The notes under the pieces were generated by a model. It saw only the letters and a program-made list of their open reading frames with translations. It was not told the origin of the DNA and did no database searches. The translations under genes and the position numbers were made by a program. From the NCBI GenBank assembly GCA_003290165.1, contig QNQO01001853.1:62001-126000 (forward strand): a stretch of DNA of 64,000 nucleotides, written 5' to 3'. Shown here piece after piece: positions 22,547-32,699 of this stretch. The stretch's first letter is position 1; each line of letters opens with the position of its first letter. This DNA is from Berberis thunbergii. Taxonomy: Eukaryota > Streptophyta > Magnoliopsida > Ranunculales > Berberidaceae.

Positions 22547-22680
22547 ATGGCGATGTCATCTCTCCATCTCACCCTATTATTCTTCTTCTCTTAAACCAAA
22601 ACCCAATCTCTACTCTTCTCTCCTACTGTCAAAACGGCACACTATACTCCAATCCCCATTCACCAGGAACCGAGGGCTCC
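22547..22680 (+). pseudogene. Possible transit-peptide first exon, frameshifted
   Basis: ATGGCGATGTCATCTCTCC opens M-A-M-S-S-L-H-L-T-L. After a one-base shift near 22590 the sequence reads L-K-P-K-P-N-L-Y-S-S-L-L-L and R-N-R-G-L-L-S-F-N-T-R-P, a serine/arginine-rich composition like a plastid transit peptide. It ends abruptly at the ATL fragment. The parent is not recognised. Confidence 0.35.
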
Positions 22681-22686
22681 TCAGCT

Positions 22687-23202
22687 TCAACACCAGACCC
22701 CAGGTCCATGGCGGTAGAAATGAAATTCAGGCCATGACGTCTTCATTTGGGTCTCGATGTGATGAAGTAGAAGTGAAGAACAACTTGAAACCCTTAAGCA
22801 CAAGACGACGAAGAAGAATAGAAAAAAAATAAGCCAAATCTCATAGTTCTTTCTGGCTACGGCTAAATTGGGTCGGTTCGAATTCGAATTCGAGTTCCCA
22901 TTGCGACCTCCTTTGCAGTGCTTGGCGTAGAGAAGAAGAAGAAAAGTGATTGAAAACATGGTGGTGAGCACCCCAACAATCACCGCAACGGTGGGCTTGA
23001 ATGGTGCCGGCTTTGCAGATCCTGACAACACAGGGAGTGGTGGTGGTGTTTGGAGTAGAAGAGGTCGTGGAGGTGAGAATTGCGTGTTTCTGGGTGTTGG
23101 TGTCAATGGACCATCATCTGCCATTAAGGAAGAAATAATAGAAGAGAAGATGAACAATGGAAGCCAAAAGAAGGTGAATGTGAAAGCTCTGACCACCCCC
23201 AT
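22687..23202 (-). pseudogene. ATL-type RING-H2 ubiquitin ligase, N-terminal fragment
   Basis: The minus-strand frame of 171 codons has a hydrophobic N-terminus (residues 6-27: F-T-F-T-F-F-W-L-P-L-F-I-F-S-S-I-I-S-S-L), a proline-rich spacer, then F-K-P-T-V-A-V-I-V-G-V-L-T-T-M-F-S-I-T-F-L followed by L-L-L-Y-A-K-H-C. This arrangement, with the transmembrane segment preceded by (F)KP, matches the start of ATL E3 ligases. The GLD motif and RING-H2 domain that should follow are replaced by unrelated sequence. It cannot act as a ligase. Confidence 0.75.
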
Positions 23203-23416
23203 TTCTATTTGTTCTTCGAAGTTTGGTTTGGGGGCAAGAAGAAGAAGAAGAAGGGGTGGGAATCGATGATGAGCTGTGTGGGGTGAAGTGTTTGGTTTTT
23301 AGAGAAAAGAAACAAGGCAGAGGAGACAAAAGCATCTACTATTTTATCTATCTAATCTAATGCACGTGCCTGGCACATGCCGGGCATTGTACCGGGCACT
23401 GTACCGGGCACAGTAG

Positions 23417-24012
23417 TATCGCTCCTACTACTTAGCTTGGATTGAAGATAAGTACTCAGTCTTTAATTTAATTATTCTTTATATTATTTTCCTTATTTTC
23501 TCCATGATTCTTTTTTTTCTTGTTTTCTCCTCTTCTTTTTCACTTGTAGAGAGCACAATTGTGCTAATGGCCTGTTGCCCCTTTTTCTTTTGTTTTATTT
23601 TCTCATGGTTCTTCTCCCTCTTCTTATTTACGCAGAATAGCTGGGTTTCTGGCATGCTGTCCATTTTCTTTATCAAAATTAGCACACCATTAAAAATCAT
23701 ATCAGCACTTAGCAACAAATAGAGAACGTGAAAAACTATAAATCAAAATTCTTAAAGATTTTATTGAAGATTTTTTTTTGTTACCAATTTTCTATTGATT
23801 GTGCCATTATAGACTGAATTTGAAAACTGGAACTAATAGGCTAACATTGCAACATCCATCATAAAATATGGTTTATTAGGCGTACCCCAATATGTTTAGC
23901 GTTCATTCCCCTCAATGCACAGAATCTGGCCATGTGTAGTGACTATATTTTCCACTTTCCCAAACTATTTTTCCACCAAAATTCTAATAGCTATTAATCT
24001 CAAGATGGATCT
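23417..24012. other. No gene seen; AT-rich spacer
   Basis: Frames at 23479-23722 on both strands come from poly-purine/pyrimidine bias (K/E-rich one way, F/S-rich the other). No recognised motif. Confidence 0.5.
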
Positions 24013-24618
24013 TGATGCGTCCAAATCCGTCCCTATTTTTTTACCTGCAAAAATAGCAGTGAACCAGAGACCACTGTTGTGGCTGCCAAAGGCACTTCGA
24101 TGGTAAAGTCAGACTCTTGAACAAGGATGGAGATAGACTGATAAAATTAGGGTTGCATGTGTGTATCTTTCTCATCCGTTTTGTTCACCTTATATGACGA
24201 GAGTCTTTTACTCCTTCATTGACTTTACCTTTGAATGTGTGATGGAGGGAGGAGATATCGCTTTAGATCTTCTATCATCAAGTTATGTCCATATAGGGTT
24301 CTTCACCCGTCCATGACTGATCCTCTTTGGCACTTGACTCTCTTTAGAATTCAATACTTGATTAGACCAAGAGTAGCCTAAATAGACCTTGGGCATACTA
24401 TAGTCCAAAGGTTTGTATTCGGGCCTTATTGTTCTGGGCCAAACTCCAAGATTCTTACCGCATTGGGCTTGCATAATTTTGGGTTTGGTTGCCTAATTTA
24501 CAAGCTGAATTGAAATTAACTTGGACCTTGCTTGAACCTGGTCTGCCTGGGCCTTCTTCCATTAGGGTTGACTTGTACCACGTGTTTGTGGTTGGATGAC
24601 TATTTTGATGTCTCATCA
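24013..24618 (-). repeat. Element B 3' LTR
   Basis: It pairs with 28902-29513 over its full length (shared GACACTTGAACAAGGATGGAGATAG-like blocks, GGCACTTGACTCTCTTTAG, TGTCTCATCA end). The inner end reads TGATG at 24013. It is the LTR lying upstream of the antisense gene. Confidence 0.85.
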
Positions 24619-24779
24619 GTTAATCCCCCTAGCTAGTGGGCTGCGTACAGGGCCACTAACTCGATTATATTCGAACGTGTGCAACACCATGATGGGATAT
24701 TTCACTGTATCTTTAGTTTGTGCGTAGCAGTTAATGTTGATGCGGTTGTTGGGTGATTGCTACTTCCACACGTCAAGCC

Positions 24780-24787
24780 TATAAAAG
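24780..24787 (+). promoter_or_regulatory. TATA box of the antisense gene in element B
   Basis: TATAAAAG lies about 108 bp upstream of the ATG at 24895, in a 275 bp leader between the LTR and the gene. The orientation is opposite to the element. Element A2 shows TATAAATA at the equivalent place. Confidence 0.6.
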
Positions 24788-24894
24788 CTTGGCTTGGGAG
24801 AGTTTGATCCTTTTTACTTCCAAGAGCTTTAAATTGTGTTCCGTCTCCAAACTTTCCAAGTCAGATCAAGTGCAAACCTTCATTTTCTCCAATC

Positions 24895-27389
24895 ATGTCT
24901 GGAAAAATGCAGCTTTCCACCGCTAGATATACGGTCTACTTTGACTTTTTTAACGAGTCATTGATGACGGAGAAGAACCTAGTCGAACCCCGTCGACAGT
25001 ATCATATTCCAGATAATCTGAAGTTGTCTATTCTTGCGAAAGGTGAGTTTCAAACTTGACCAAGGGAGGGATGTGTTTATCTATACAAGGCCATGTTCAA
25101 AGTTGGTCTACGTTTTCCCGTCGCTGACGCCGAATGGGTGGAGGACCTAGATTGCAATTTTGATCAATGTGAAGGAGGTTAGGCTCCATTTGTCGATGAA
25201 GGTACTTCATTCGTTTGCTCCTATCAAGATGAATCCGAACGGGATTTGCACTTTCGAAAGCCTTCCAGTCTGGGTGAACTTCCAAACGATTTCAAGAATT
25301 GGCAAAAGTATTGGTTTTTTGCTTTCGTGGACTCCGAGTACTTCTCTTATGATGACCAGTTGATCGTTTGCAGTTTTAGAATTCTTAGTAAGTTCCTTGT
25401 TTTCCCTTTGCTTTCAATTTTCTGTTGTTGTTTGACTTGTTGATTGTTCACAATCACCAGTGCATGACCCTGTTATCCTCTCTCCTCATGAGGAAAATGT
25501 TAAGGTTGATTCCTCGCACTGCAAATAATGCCTATTTTGGAGGTCCTTAGATCGGTGAGCACCAGACAGAGCGACCCATTCTCCACTGGGACTGGTAGCT
25601 CGGAGCAGACTCTGATTGCTCGATCAAGGTCCGAGCATCTGAACCTGAACCTAATAAAAAGAAATTGGTGTAGATGCATAGCCTATCAAAAAGGAAAGTT
25701 CTAGGGGACTAGTTTCTGCAGTCCGTAAGTCTAAAAAGATAAAAATGGAGCTGCCCAAACTAGTCAACCCATATTGTTGTATTTAAGGTTGTTGTATTAA
25801 AGTTCCTAGCTAGACGAGTGAAGAGGTGAAGACCGAATTAGATAGTCTTCTTTAAAAGGCTCTGAAAGCTTCTGCTAAGCAAGCTCATTCTACTCCTCTT
25901 ACTCCGATGACCGCCATGGAGGAGGAGATGTCTCGCTCTGCGGGAATAGAAGATCCCATCAAGATGAATGTGGATCAGGCTGAGATTGCTTCGAACAAAC
26001 TTCTCCAGGCTACACTTAAAGCTTCTGCCAATTCCGGAGCAGAACAATCTGCTTTGGGAGATATTGCCCATGATCAATCTGTGGATCTAGAGGTTGGCGA
26101 GCTGGGGTCGAGTTTGTCGTCTTCAGTGTTAAGGATGGTTGATCTACAGGCTAATCGGCTGCTCGAGTCCCCATTATTTCAAGTTTCATCCTGATCCGTA
26201 AGACTTGTCTCGTTCAACTCCTTTCACCCTCTGTTGTTGACAAGGGAAAATATATTGATGAGTTCCTCCCTCTTCAAGCATTGCAAGAGGAGCAGTAGAA
26301 CTGGTTCATGATCCCAAGGTCCTCTATACTAACATTCGAGTCAATTTTCTTGTTCCAGGCGCTTTCCACACTGGCTATGATGGCAATCATGTTTGGCATC
26401 ATGAGGTGCATCACAAAGCAGGTTTCATCAAGTACATAAAGGATTGGTTCTACTAGTTGGTCAACCTAGTACTGCTGGTGGAGAGAACATTAGGGGATCA
26501 TCTTGATCGGCGACAAAAACACCCGATGTTGGTAAGTTACTGATTGTCATCTGGTCCTACTACGTTTCTGTTACTTACTATACTTAGTGTTCATCGCTTC
26601 ATATGTGTTTTCTGATCAGGGAATGACCCACTTGATTTTCATGGTGGGAACTGAGGTAAAATTTTCCCAAAACAAAGTTTATGCCTTATAGAAGATGTTT
26701 GTTGAGCAGTAGTTAAAGCTCTTTGACACTCTCTTCAAGGTGGACTTTCTGGGTAAGCCAGTTGGCTACCCATCCCAATCTTCAGTTGAAAGATGCTCAA
26801 GAGAATCTGGACAAGGCATTGGCTACCCAATTTGACCTGGGGACTCAACTAAAAGAAGTTCAAAAGAGTATGGACAATGCAATTGTTGCCCAATCCGATC
26901 TAAGGACAGATCTAAAAGAAATTCAAAAAAAAAATCTTGGAAAGATGATGGTTGACCACCTAGAGTTTGTTTTAAGGTCGTTGTTGACGCTCAGAGTGTT
27001 CTTGAAAAAGAATGTACTGAGGTTGTTCACCGGTGATGTCTTCGTGAGCTGTCTGAGTGTAGATGCTCGAAATCGCAGTGGAAAGCTCAAGAAAATGAGC
27101 TTTCGAGTGTTCCGATACTGTTCAATTCAATCAGTTTGTTGCAGAAAGGCAAGAGATGTTTGATCTGATTGAACAAGATCATGAAAACTTGGACATCTCT
27201 GTTTACAGATCACTGGCTTACGGGCACTTTGAGGTAGTGAACGAATCTTTCCCTTTTACGGGTGGCCATGATGTTGACCCAAATGTCCCAGAATTAGCCG
27301 TTGATCCTAACGTTCCAGAACCCGATGTCGATCATGCTTCGTCTACCCCTACCGGATATGGTCTTGCTGAGTCTAATCTCACCCCTTAA
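24895..27389 (+). pseudogene. Antisense accessory gene of element B (plant mobile domain + coiled coil)
   Basis: From ATG 24895 the frame opens M-S-G-K-M-Q-L-S-T and reaches the conserved H-I-P-D-N-L-K-L, then hits a stop at 25057. Further blocks continue the similarity in other frames: Y-K-A-M-F-K-V-G-L-R-F-P (25090-25125), F-K-N-W-Q-K-Y-W-F-F-A-F-V-D-S-E-Y-F (about 25290-25343). Putative introns are 25388-25460 and 26532-26619. The rest encodes a charged region (25907-26194), a helical repeat (26723-26930, L-K-D-A-Q-E-N-L-D-K-A ...) and a D/P-rich tail ending at 27389. The N-terminal motifs resemble plant 'putative transposon protein/plant mobile domain' proteins. The gene is broken by stops and frameshifts. 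Function unknown. Confidence 0.72.
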
Positions 27390-27480
27390 GTGGAGTTATT
27401 GTAGTGAACTTTCTTTTCATTAATGAAAATCACATTTTCTTCGTCTCATATTTGTGTTGTCACTTCGTACTTGCCATCTT
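27390..27480 (+). terminator. Probable 3' end of the antisense gene
   Basis: After the TAA at 27387-27389 an AT-rich stretch contains TTCATTAATGAAAATCAC. It precedes the tandem array. No canonical AATAAA was found, so the call is weak. Confidence 0.25.
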
Positions 27481-28545
27481 GATTTCTATTCAGACTAGGT
27501 TGTGTAGATCAATAGGTCATCAAGCTCTTCATTTATGACTGGACTTAGATAATTGAGGCCATCTTAGGTTGGACTGAATTCCTCTTGGTCTGAACGAACT
27601 AGGGCTTGATAATAAAGTTAACTTAATCCTAAAGAGGACTTAAGCTATAGAGAAGTCATCTTGGTCCGAACTGACTAGACTTCTATAATAAAGTTAACTT
27701 AATCCTGAAGAGGAGTTAAGCTATAGAAAAGTCATTTTGGTCCAAACAGATTTGACTTCTATAATAAAGTTAACTTAATCTTGAAGAGGACTTAAGCTAT
27801 AGAGAAGTCATCTTGGTCCGAAGGGAGTACACGTTGATAATGAAGTGAACTTAATCATCTAAAGGACTTAAGCTGTAGAAAAGTCATCTTGGTCAACGGA
27901 CTAGAATTCTATAATGAAGCAAACTTAATCCTAAATAGGATTTAAGCTAAAGAGAAGTCATCTTGGTCCGAACGAACTAGACTTCTATAACAAAGCGAAT
28001 TTAATCCTGAAGAGGACTTAAGCTGTAAAGAAGTCGTCTTGATTCGAGTGTTCTAGACTTCTATAACAAAGCGAATTTAATCCTGAAGAGGACTTAAGCT
28101 GTAAAGAAGTCGTCTTGATTCGAGCGTTCTAGACTTTGGTAATGAAGAAAACTTAATCATGAAGAGGACTTAAGCTGCAAAGAATTCATCTTGGTTCGAA
28201 TGGACTAAACTTCTATAATAAGAGCCATCTAAATCCCAGAAAGGACCAGGCTAGACGGATTAGGTCACTTAGATGCGAAGTTGTTACCATTCTAAATAGG
28301 ATTAGACTCGGCCACTATGTGCCATTATAGTCCTTTAGACGGACTAGGTTACTTAGATGCGACAAGTAGTCGTCATCCTAAATAGGACTAGACTCGACCG
28401 TTGTGTGCCATCGTGGTCCTTTAGATGGACTAGGTCACTTAAATGTTGCGAGTTGTCGTCATCCAGAATAGGACTAGACTTGGTTGTTGTGCGCCATCGT
28501 GGTCCTTTAGAAAGACTGGGCTTGTCCCTGTATTTAGAATTGTGT
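27480..28545 (+). repeat. Tandem array in element B
   Basis: About 9-10 units of 75-80 bp (27570-28215) carry GACTTAAGCTATAGAGAAGTCATCTTGG..., followed by about 3 units of 85 bp (28235-28520) with TTTAGATGGACTAGGTCACTTAG. Tat elements often carry tandem repeats in non-coding parts beside the accessory ORFs. No coding sequence. Confidence 0.85.
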
Positions 28546-28883
28546 ATGAAATGAATTTTTTTTAAATACCTTTTTTATAATACTTCTTTCAGTGCTTCTA
28601 CATTCTCTCCACTAGGGCTCTCTTATCAGTAAGCCCTTGGCCCGTTGGTTTTTTTCTAAGAGGTTCAGGCTGCATAGCTATTTGCCCGATCGTTTCATTA
28701 TCGTGTCAAGGCATTCTCTTGTTGTAGACTGGTCTCCCCTGATCGTTCCCAATCTGTCATCGGCGTGGTATTTAAGGCATTGATGATAAGTAGAGAACAC
28801 TGCTTCCATTTGGTGAAGTAACTATGTTTCAAGACTCTATCAATTTAACAGAGTTTACTTTGGTTTGAGGAAAACAATATTTC
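28546..28883. other. Element B 5' untranslated interior
   Basis: Between the array and the primer site I see no coding sequence and no gag similarity, unlike A0, A1 and A2 where gag starts within about 75 bp of the primer site. Confidence 0.5.
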
Positions 28884-28901
28884 CCATAGACTGCGCCAAA
28901 T
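28884..28901 (-). other. Primer-binding site of element B
   Basis: Minus strand ATTTGGCGCAGTCTATGG directly follows the LTR end, matching the position and start (TTTGGCGC) of the A-family sites. Complementarity to tRNA-Asp is partial. Confidence 0.7.
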
Positions 28902-29513
28902 TTAGGTGTCCAAATCCGTCCATGTTAATTTTGACCTGCAAAAAAAGTAGCAGTAAATTAGAAACTACTGTTGTGGCAACCAAAGGCATTCCGATGATAA
29001 AGTCAGACACTTGAACAAGGATGGAGATAGACTTATAAAATTAGGATTGCATGTGTATATCTTTCTCATCCATTTTGTTCACCTTATATGATGAGAGTTT
29101 TTACTCCTTCGTTGACTCTACCTTTGAATACAAGATGGAGGGAGGAGATCTAAGTTAGAATCTTCCCTCATCAAGTTATGTCCATGTAGGGTTATTTACC
29201 CATCCATGACCGATCTCCTTTGGCACTCTCTTTAGCACTCAATGCTTAATTGGACCAAGAGAAGCAAAAATGGATCTTAGGCCTGCTATAGTCCAGAGGT
29301 TTGTATTCAGGCATTTTTTTCCTGAGCCAAACTCCAATATTCTTACCACATTGGGCTCGCATAATTTGGGTTTAGGTGCCTGACTTACGGGCGGTCTGAA
29401 TATAAATTAACTTAGACATGGCTTGGACCTGGTTCATCTGGGCTTTCTCCTATTAAGGTTGACTTGTGCGACGTGTTTGGTTGTGGTTGGATGAGTGTTT
29501 TAATGTCTCATCA
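28902..29513 (-). repeat. Element B 5' LTR
   Basis: 612 bp, outer end TGATGAGACATT on the minus strand, inner end CTAA adjoining the primer site (the 3' LTR has CATCA). It differs from the 3' LTR by many substitutions and small indels, so the insertion is not recent. Confidence 0.85.
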
Positions 29514-29904
29514 AATTTTTCTCAAAGCTAAGAAGAAAACCAAGTCCTTCATTTCAACTCTCATCCATGGTAGAAAAGAAGCCTCATAAGATAGGAAAGT
29601 CTATTTTATAGAGTTCTCAAGATGTGGTTGATTATTAATAACATTGTCCTAGTCGACGCCCTATTACCCATTTTGAGCACGAATCAATGAGTTTTGAAGA
29701 AAAACTTGAAAGTGCTTGTGAGCATGAATCAATTCTCTACTGGGATCCCTTAGTCAATTTTGCATTTAGAAGCGCTAACCGTATTAGATATGTGTAACAA
29801 CACCTTGTCATTAGAAACTCTAGCTGAGATGAGAAGTTTATAAAATCTTTCAAGGTTGGATTTGTGCAAGAATGAATTGACTGTTGGGATCCCTGAATTA
29901 ATAC
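29514..29904. other. Spacer between elements B and A1
   Basis: No gene recognised. A short direct repeat, GAGCATGAATCAAT/GAGCACGAATCAAT, lies at 29675-29735. The last five bases AATAC are the A1 target duplication. Confidence 0.5.
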
Positions 29905-30574
29905 TGATGATACACCAAAATGGTCACATCCGTAAGCCATACACGTGTCATGATGATCTCAAGGATTTATAGGCCCCAGCGTCAGCCCAACACTGATCAG
30001 GCCCAAGCAACTCTAAGCCCGCTCAATGCAGTCCGCCAAACGGACCCGAACTCTTACAACTTGCTAAGCCCACACGTCTCACAGATATCCTTAATACCCG
30101 CAAGCCCTATTAAGGCTAGTATCTCGAGGATCAGTTTCGGACAAGCAATTACAACAACTCTCCATTTCCGACTAGAAAGCAAATACTAGAATACATATCA
30201 TACAGGGAAACTTCCTCTTACAGATTACCCTCGGATAGGAAAATTTCTCCCGCGTATCTAGGAGCAGGGAACTTCCCTTTTACAGCTTGACTCCTAATTA
30301 GAGAAGGATCTCCACGAAAATCTCCTTCCTAAACTACGCTCGCGGTGGCCTGGTCGAACTAGGACTCCAGCACTATAAATATGACATGAGGTTGGTAAGC
30401 TAAGGGACGCTACAGATTCCTTGTTTATAGCATTATACATATTCCTCATATCCCTATCTGACTTTAGCATTGGAGTGTCATCAGTCACCACAACAGTGGT
30501 TTGTGGCTCACGTGCATTACTTGTGCAGGTCAGCGGGAATAGATCAAAGCAGAAAACGGAAAACGACTGCATCA
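29905..30574 (+). repeat. A1 5' LTR
   Basis: 670 bp, TGATGATACACC ... GACTGCATCA. A TATA box (TATAAATA) is at 30374-30381. It aligns with the A2 LTRs across the whole length with blocks such as CACGTGTCATG, CTCGAGGAT and GTGGCTCACGTGC. Confidence 0.92.
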
Positions 30575-30575
30575 A

Positions 30576-30595
30576 TTTGGCGTCGTCCGTGGGGA
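30576..30595 (+). other. A1 primer-binding site
   Basis: TTTGGCGTCGTCCGTGGGGA lies one base after the LTR, the usual position for priming reverse transcription in gypsy elements. It partly matches tRNA-Asp (TGGCG...GGGGA). Confidence 0.8.
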
Positions 30596-30648
30596 TGACA
30601 AAAATCTTAGCCTTTTACTAACATCATCTCATTTCAAAATACAAAAAG

Positions 30649-31990
30649 ATGGTGACCACGAAATCACGCAACAGCGAAGAACAAGGGGACACGTCAAATG
30701 CTCCAGCTAACATTGTACTACCGCTTTCAGCCATTTTGGTTATGCACAGGCAGCAAACTCACGCCCCCGCGCCGACAACAACGACGACAGTTCCCAGGAT
30801 AGATATGATGTCATCTCAAATACAGCAAACCGCCAAAGCGGTGGAGGCTCTAGCCTGATAAAACCCTCCACCTGCTAATAGAGACCAGGAGCAGCACGGG
30901 CCTCATCTCAAGAGGTCAACATAGAGCAAGCACAGGAGAGTCAAGCCCCCTCTAGTTCCCATTGGACTAAAAGAGAATGTGTGGTTAACGCTGAGTCGGC
31001 CCCTAGGGAAGAAAGGCTCAGCCCTCAGAACCCCCTCGGCGGAGGGGCACACAACCCAGACATGTTGTACATTCTCTCTGTCCCATCATTCGTGGATCGT
31101 ATTATGAATGAGGCCCTTCCAAAGAAGTTCACTCCTCCGAAGCTCGACTTCTACGATGGAACCACCGACCCATTCGACCACCTACGCCATTACCAGCATG
31201 TAATGGCCGTCAAAAAAGGATCCAAGTCTGTGATGTGCAGGACTTTTCTCACTAGCTTGAAGAAGTCAGCACTAACACGGTTTCATAGCCTCCCACCGAG
31301 GTCAATCGACTCCTTCAGGACGCTGGCAAAGGAGTTCATGACACGATTCGTCAGGAATCAATGTTTTTGAAAGGCCCACATTACATTCTCTCTAAGGTAG
31401 AAATTCGATGAGACACTGAAAGAGTATGTCACGCGCTTTAAGAACGAGCTGACACTCATTGACAGTTGCAGCGATGACATAGCTGTGACAGCTTTCACCG
31501 CTGGCCTAAATGAGGGAAATCTCTACGAATACTTCACCTTAGAACCCCCTTTAGACATGACGGAGCTCCTCAAGAGCACCCAAAAGCACATTACCTTAGA
31601 GGAGTTGAGGTCTGTAAAGAGGGAAACCGAAGGTGAAAAAAAGCACTCGGCTCTGAAGGACAAAAAGGAGGGAAAGAGACGTGGGGATGAAGAAAGCACC
31701 AAAAGGAAGCGTAGTGGCAACAGGTCAGACTCTAGCTGGTCCAGGGTAGATAAAGCATTGATACATTGGATCCAGAGCTGTGACACCAAAATTCTAGCCT
31801 GTCGGACGTATTAAACTTCATGAAAACTGGGAAGATCTGAAGTAGCCCCCAAAACACCGTGGAGACCCCACCAAGCGTGACAACATAAAATACTGCTCGT
31901 ACCACAAGAAGGGCGGCCATGATACCAACGACTGCAAAAGTTTGAGGTATGAAATTGAGTACTGAATCCGCAAGGGCAGACTAAAAGAAT
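30649..31990 (+). pseudogene. A1 gag
   Basis: ATG 30649 begins M-V-T-T-K-S-R-N-S, as in A0 and A2. After a stop near 30856 the capsid part reads L-P-K-K-F-T-P-P-K-L-D-F-Y-D-G-T-T-D-P-F-D-H-L (about 31106-31178), then M-C-R-T-F and F-H-S-L-P-P-R-S-I-D-S-F (31236-31315), the Retrotrans_gag signature. From 31400 E-Y-V-T-R-F and a K/R-rich stretch follow. At 31890-31960 C-S-Y-H-K-K-G-G-H-D-T-N-D-C is a CCHC-like knuckle. Gag forms the particle that packages the RNA. Stops at 30856, 31368 and 31812 break the frame. Confidence 0.88.
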
Positions 31991-32139
31991 TCTTGAACTC
32001 TAAAACGCGATCATAATGATCCAGGGACCAGGGGGAGTCAGTCAAAGAAATAGAAAAGGAAACTTCGGGCATAATCTATGTCCTTCATGGGGTCCTATCG
32101 AATGGAGACTGTCGCACAGGTCTCGCAAGTGGACTCTAC

Positions 32140-32690
32140 TAGAGATGTGGACACAACCCGCAGACAAGAAAAGATACATTTGCTACTCAAGGATTCAAAT
32201 CCTTATTCCCACCTTGACCTTTACGGGATAAGGACCTCGAAAGAGTTTGAGCGCCGCACAACGACGCCCTAGTCATTTCGGTCTCCATCGCAAGGTGGGA
32301 GGTAAAAAGAGTTCAAGTAGACACAGGGAGCTCCCTCAACGTCCTGTTCTACAATGGGTTCCGCAGTATGGACCTCAAAGAGAAGAACCCGACGTCTTCA
32401 TACTACTCGCTGATTGGATTCAGTGGAGAAAAATGCTTCTCGATCAGGAAAATAAGGTTAGCAGTAGTGGCGGGAGAACCACAATTGAGAAAGGTCTTGT
32501 TTCTAGACTTCATGGTAGTAGACGCATTGTCTATCTACAACCTTATTTTGGGAAGACCATGGCTCCACCAGATGAAAGCAGTAGTCTCCATTTTTCACCG
32601 GTGCTTAAGTACACCGCTAACCACTCCGAATGAACGATACGTGGGGACCAACCTACGGCACAAGGTTGCCATTACACTGCACTTAAATAG
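32140..32690 (+). pseudogene. A1 aspartic protease
   Basis: The core V-D-T-G-S-S-L-N-V-L-F-Y is encoded at about 32315-32352 with D-T-G-S intact. Downstream, in another frame, come L-I-G-F-S-G-E, F-L-D-F-M-V-V-D and Y-N-L-I-L-G-R-P-W-L-H (up to 32575), the second half of the retroviral-type fold seen in Tat elements. The protease releases gag and pol products. At least one frameshift separates the two halves. Confidence 0.85.
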
Positions 32691-32699
32691 ATAGAATGT

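Larger units (their letters stand above)
22396..23416. mobile_element. Candidate TIR element with two captured gene fragments
   Basis: CTACTGTGCCCG at 22396-22407 is mirrored by CGGGCACAGTAG at 23405-23416. On each side follows a short array of (A)ATGCCCGG / CCGGGCA(T/C)TGTA words. Between them lie two unrelated host-like fragments in opposite orientation. No target duplication or transposase is visible, so the superfamily is unknown. Confidence 0.5.
24013..29513 (-). mobile_element. Non-autonomous Tat-type LTR element B (no gag-pol)
   Basis: Two direct LTRs of 606 and 612 bp bound a 4.3 kb interior. On the minus strand the 5' LTR is 28902-29513, the primer site 28884-28901 (TTTGGCGCAGTC type), and the polypurine tract (GCTAGGGGGATTAAC) abuts the 3' LTR at 24619. 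LTR ends TGATGAGACAT...CATCA resemble A-family ends. The interior has no gag, protease, RT or integrase that I can see. It contains a tandem array next to the 5' LTR and a gene antisense to the element. Flanking 5-mers GATCT and AATTT do not match, so the target duplication is lost or one end is damaged. Confidence 0.83.

Noticed and set aside
23479..23722. Lysine-rich and phenylalanine-rich small proteins on opposite strands
   Set aside because: Strand-biased low-complexity DNA gives both; no other support.
27480..28545. CRISPR-like array
   Set aside because: Adjacent imperfect units without unique spacers, in a plant retroelement.
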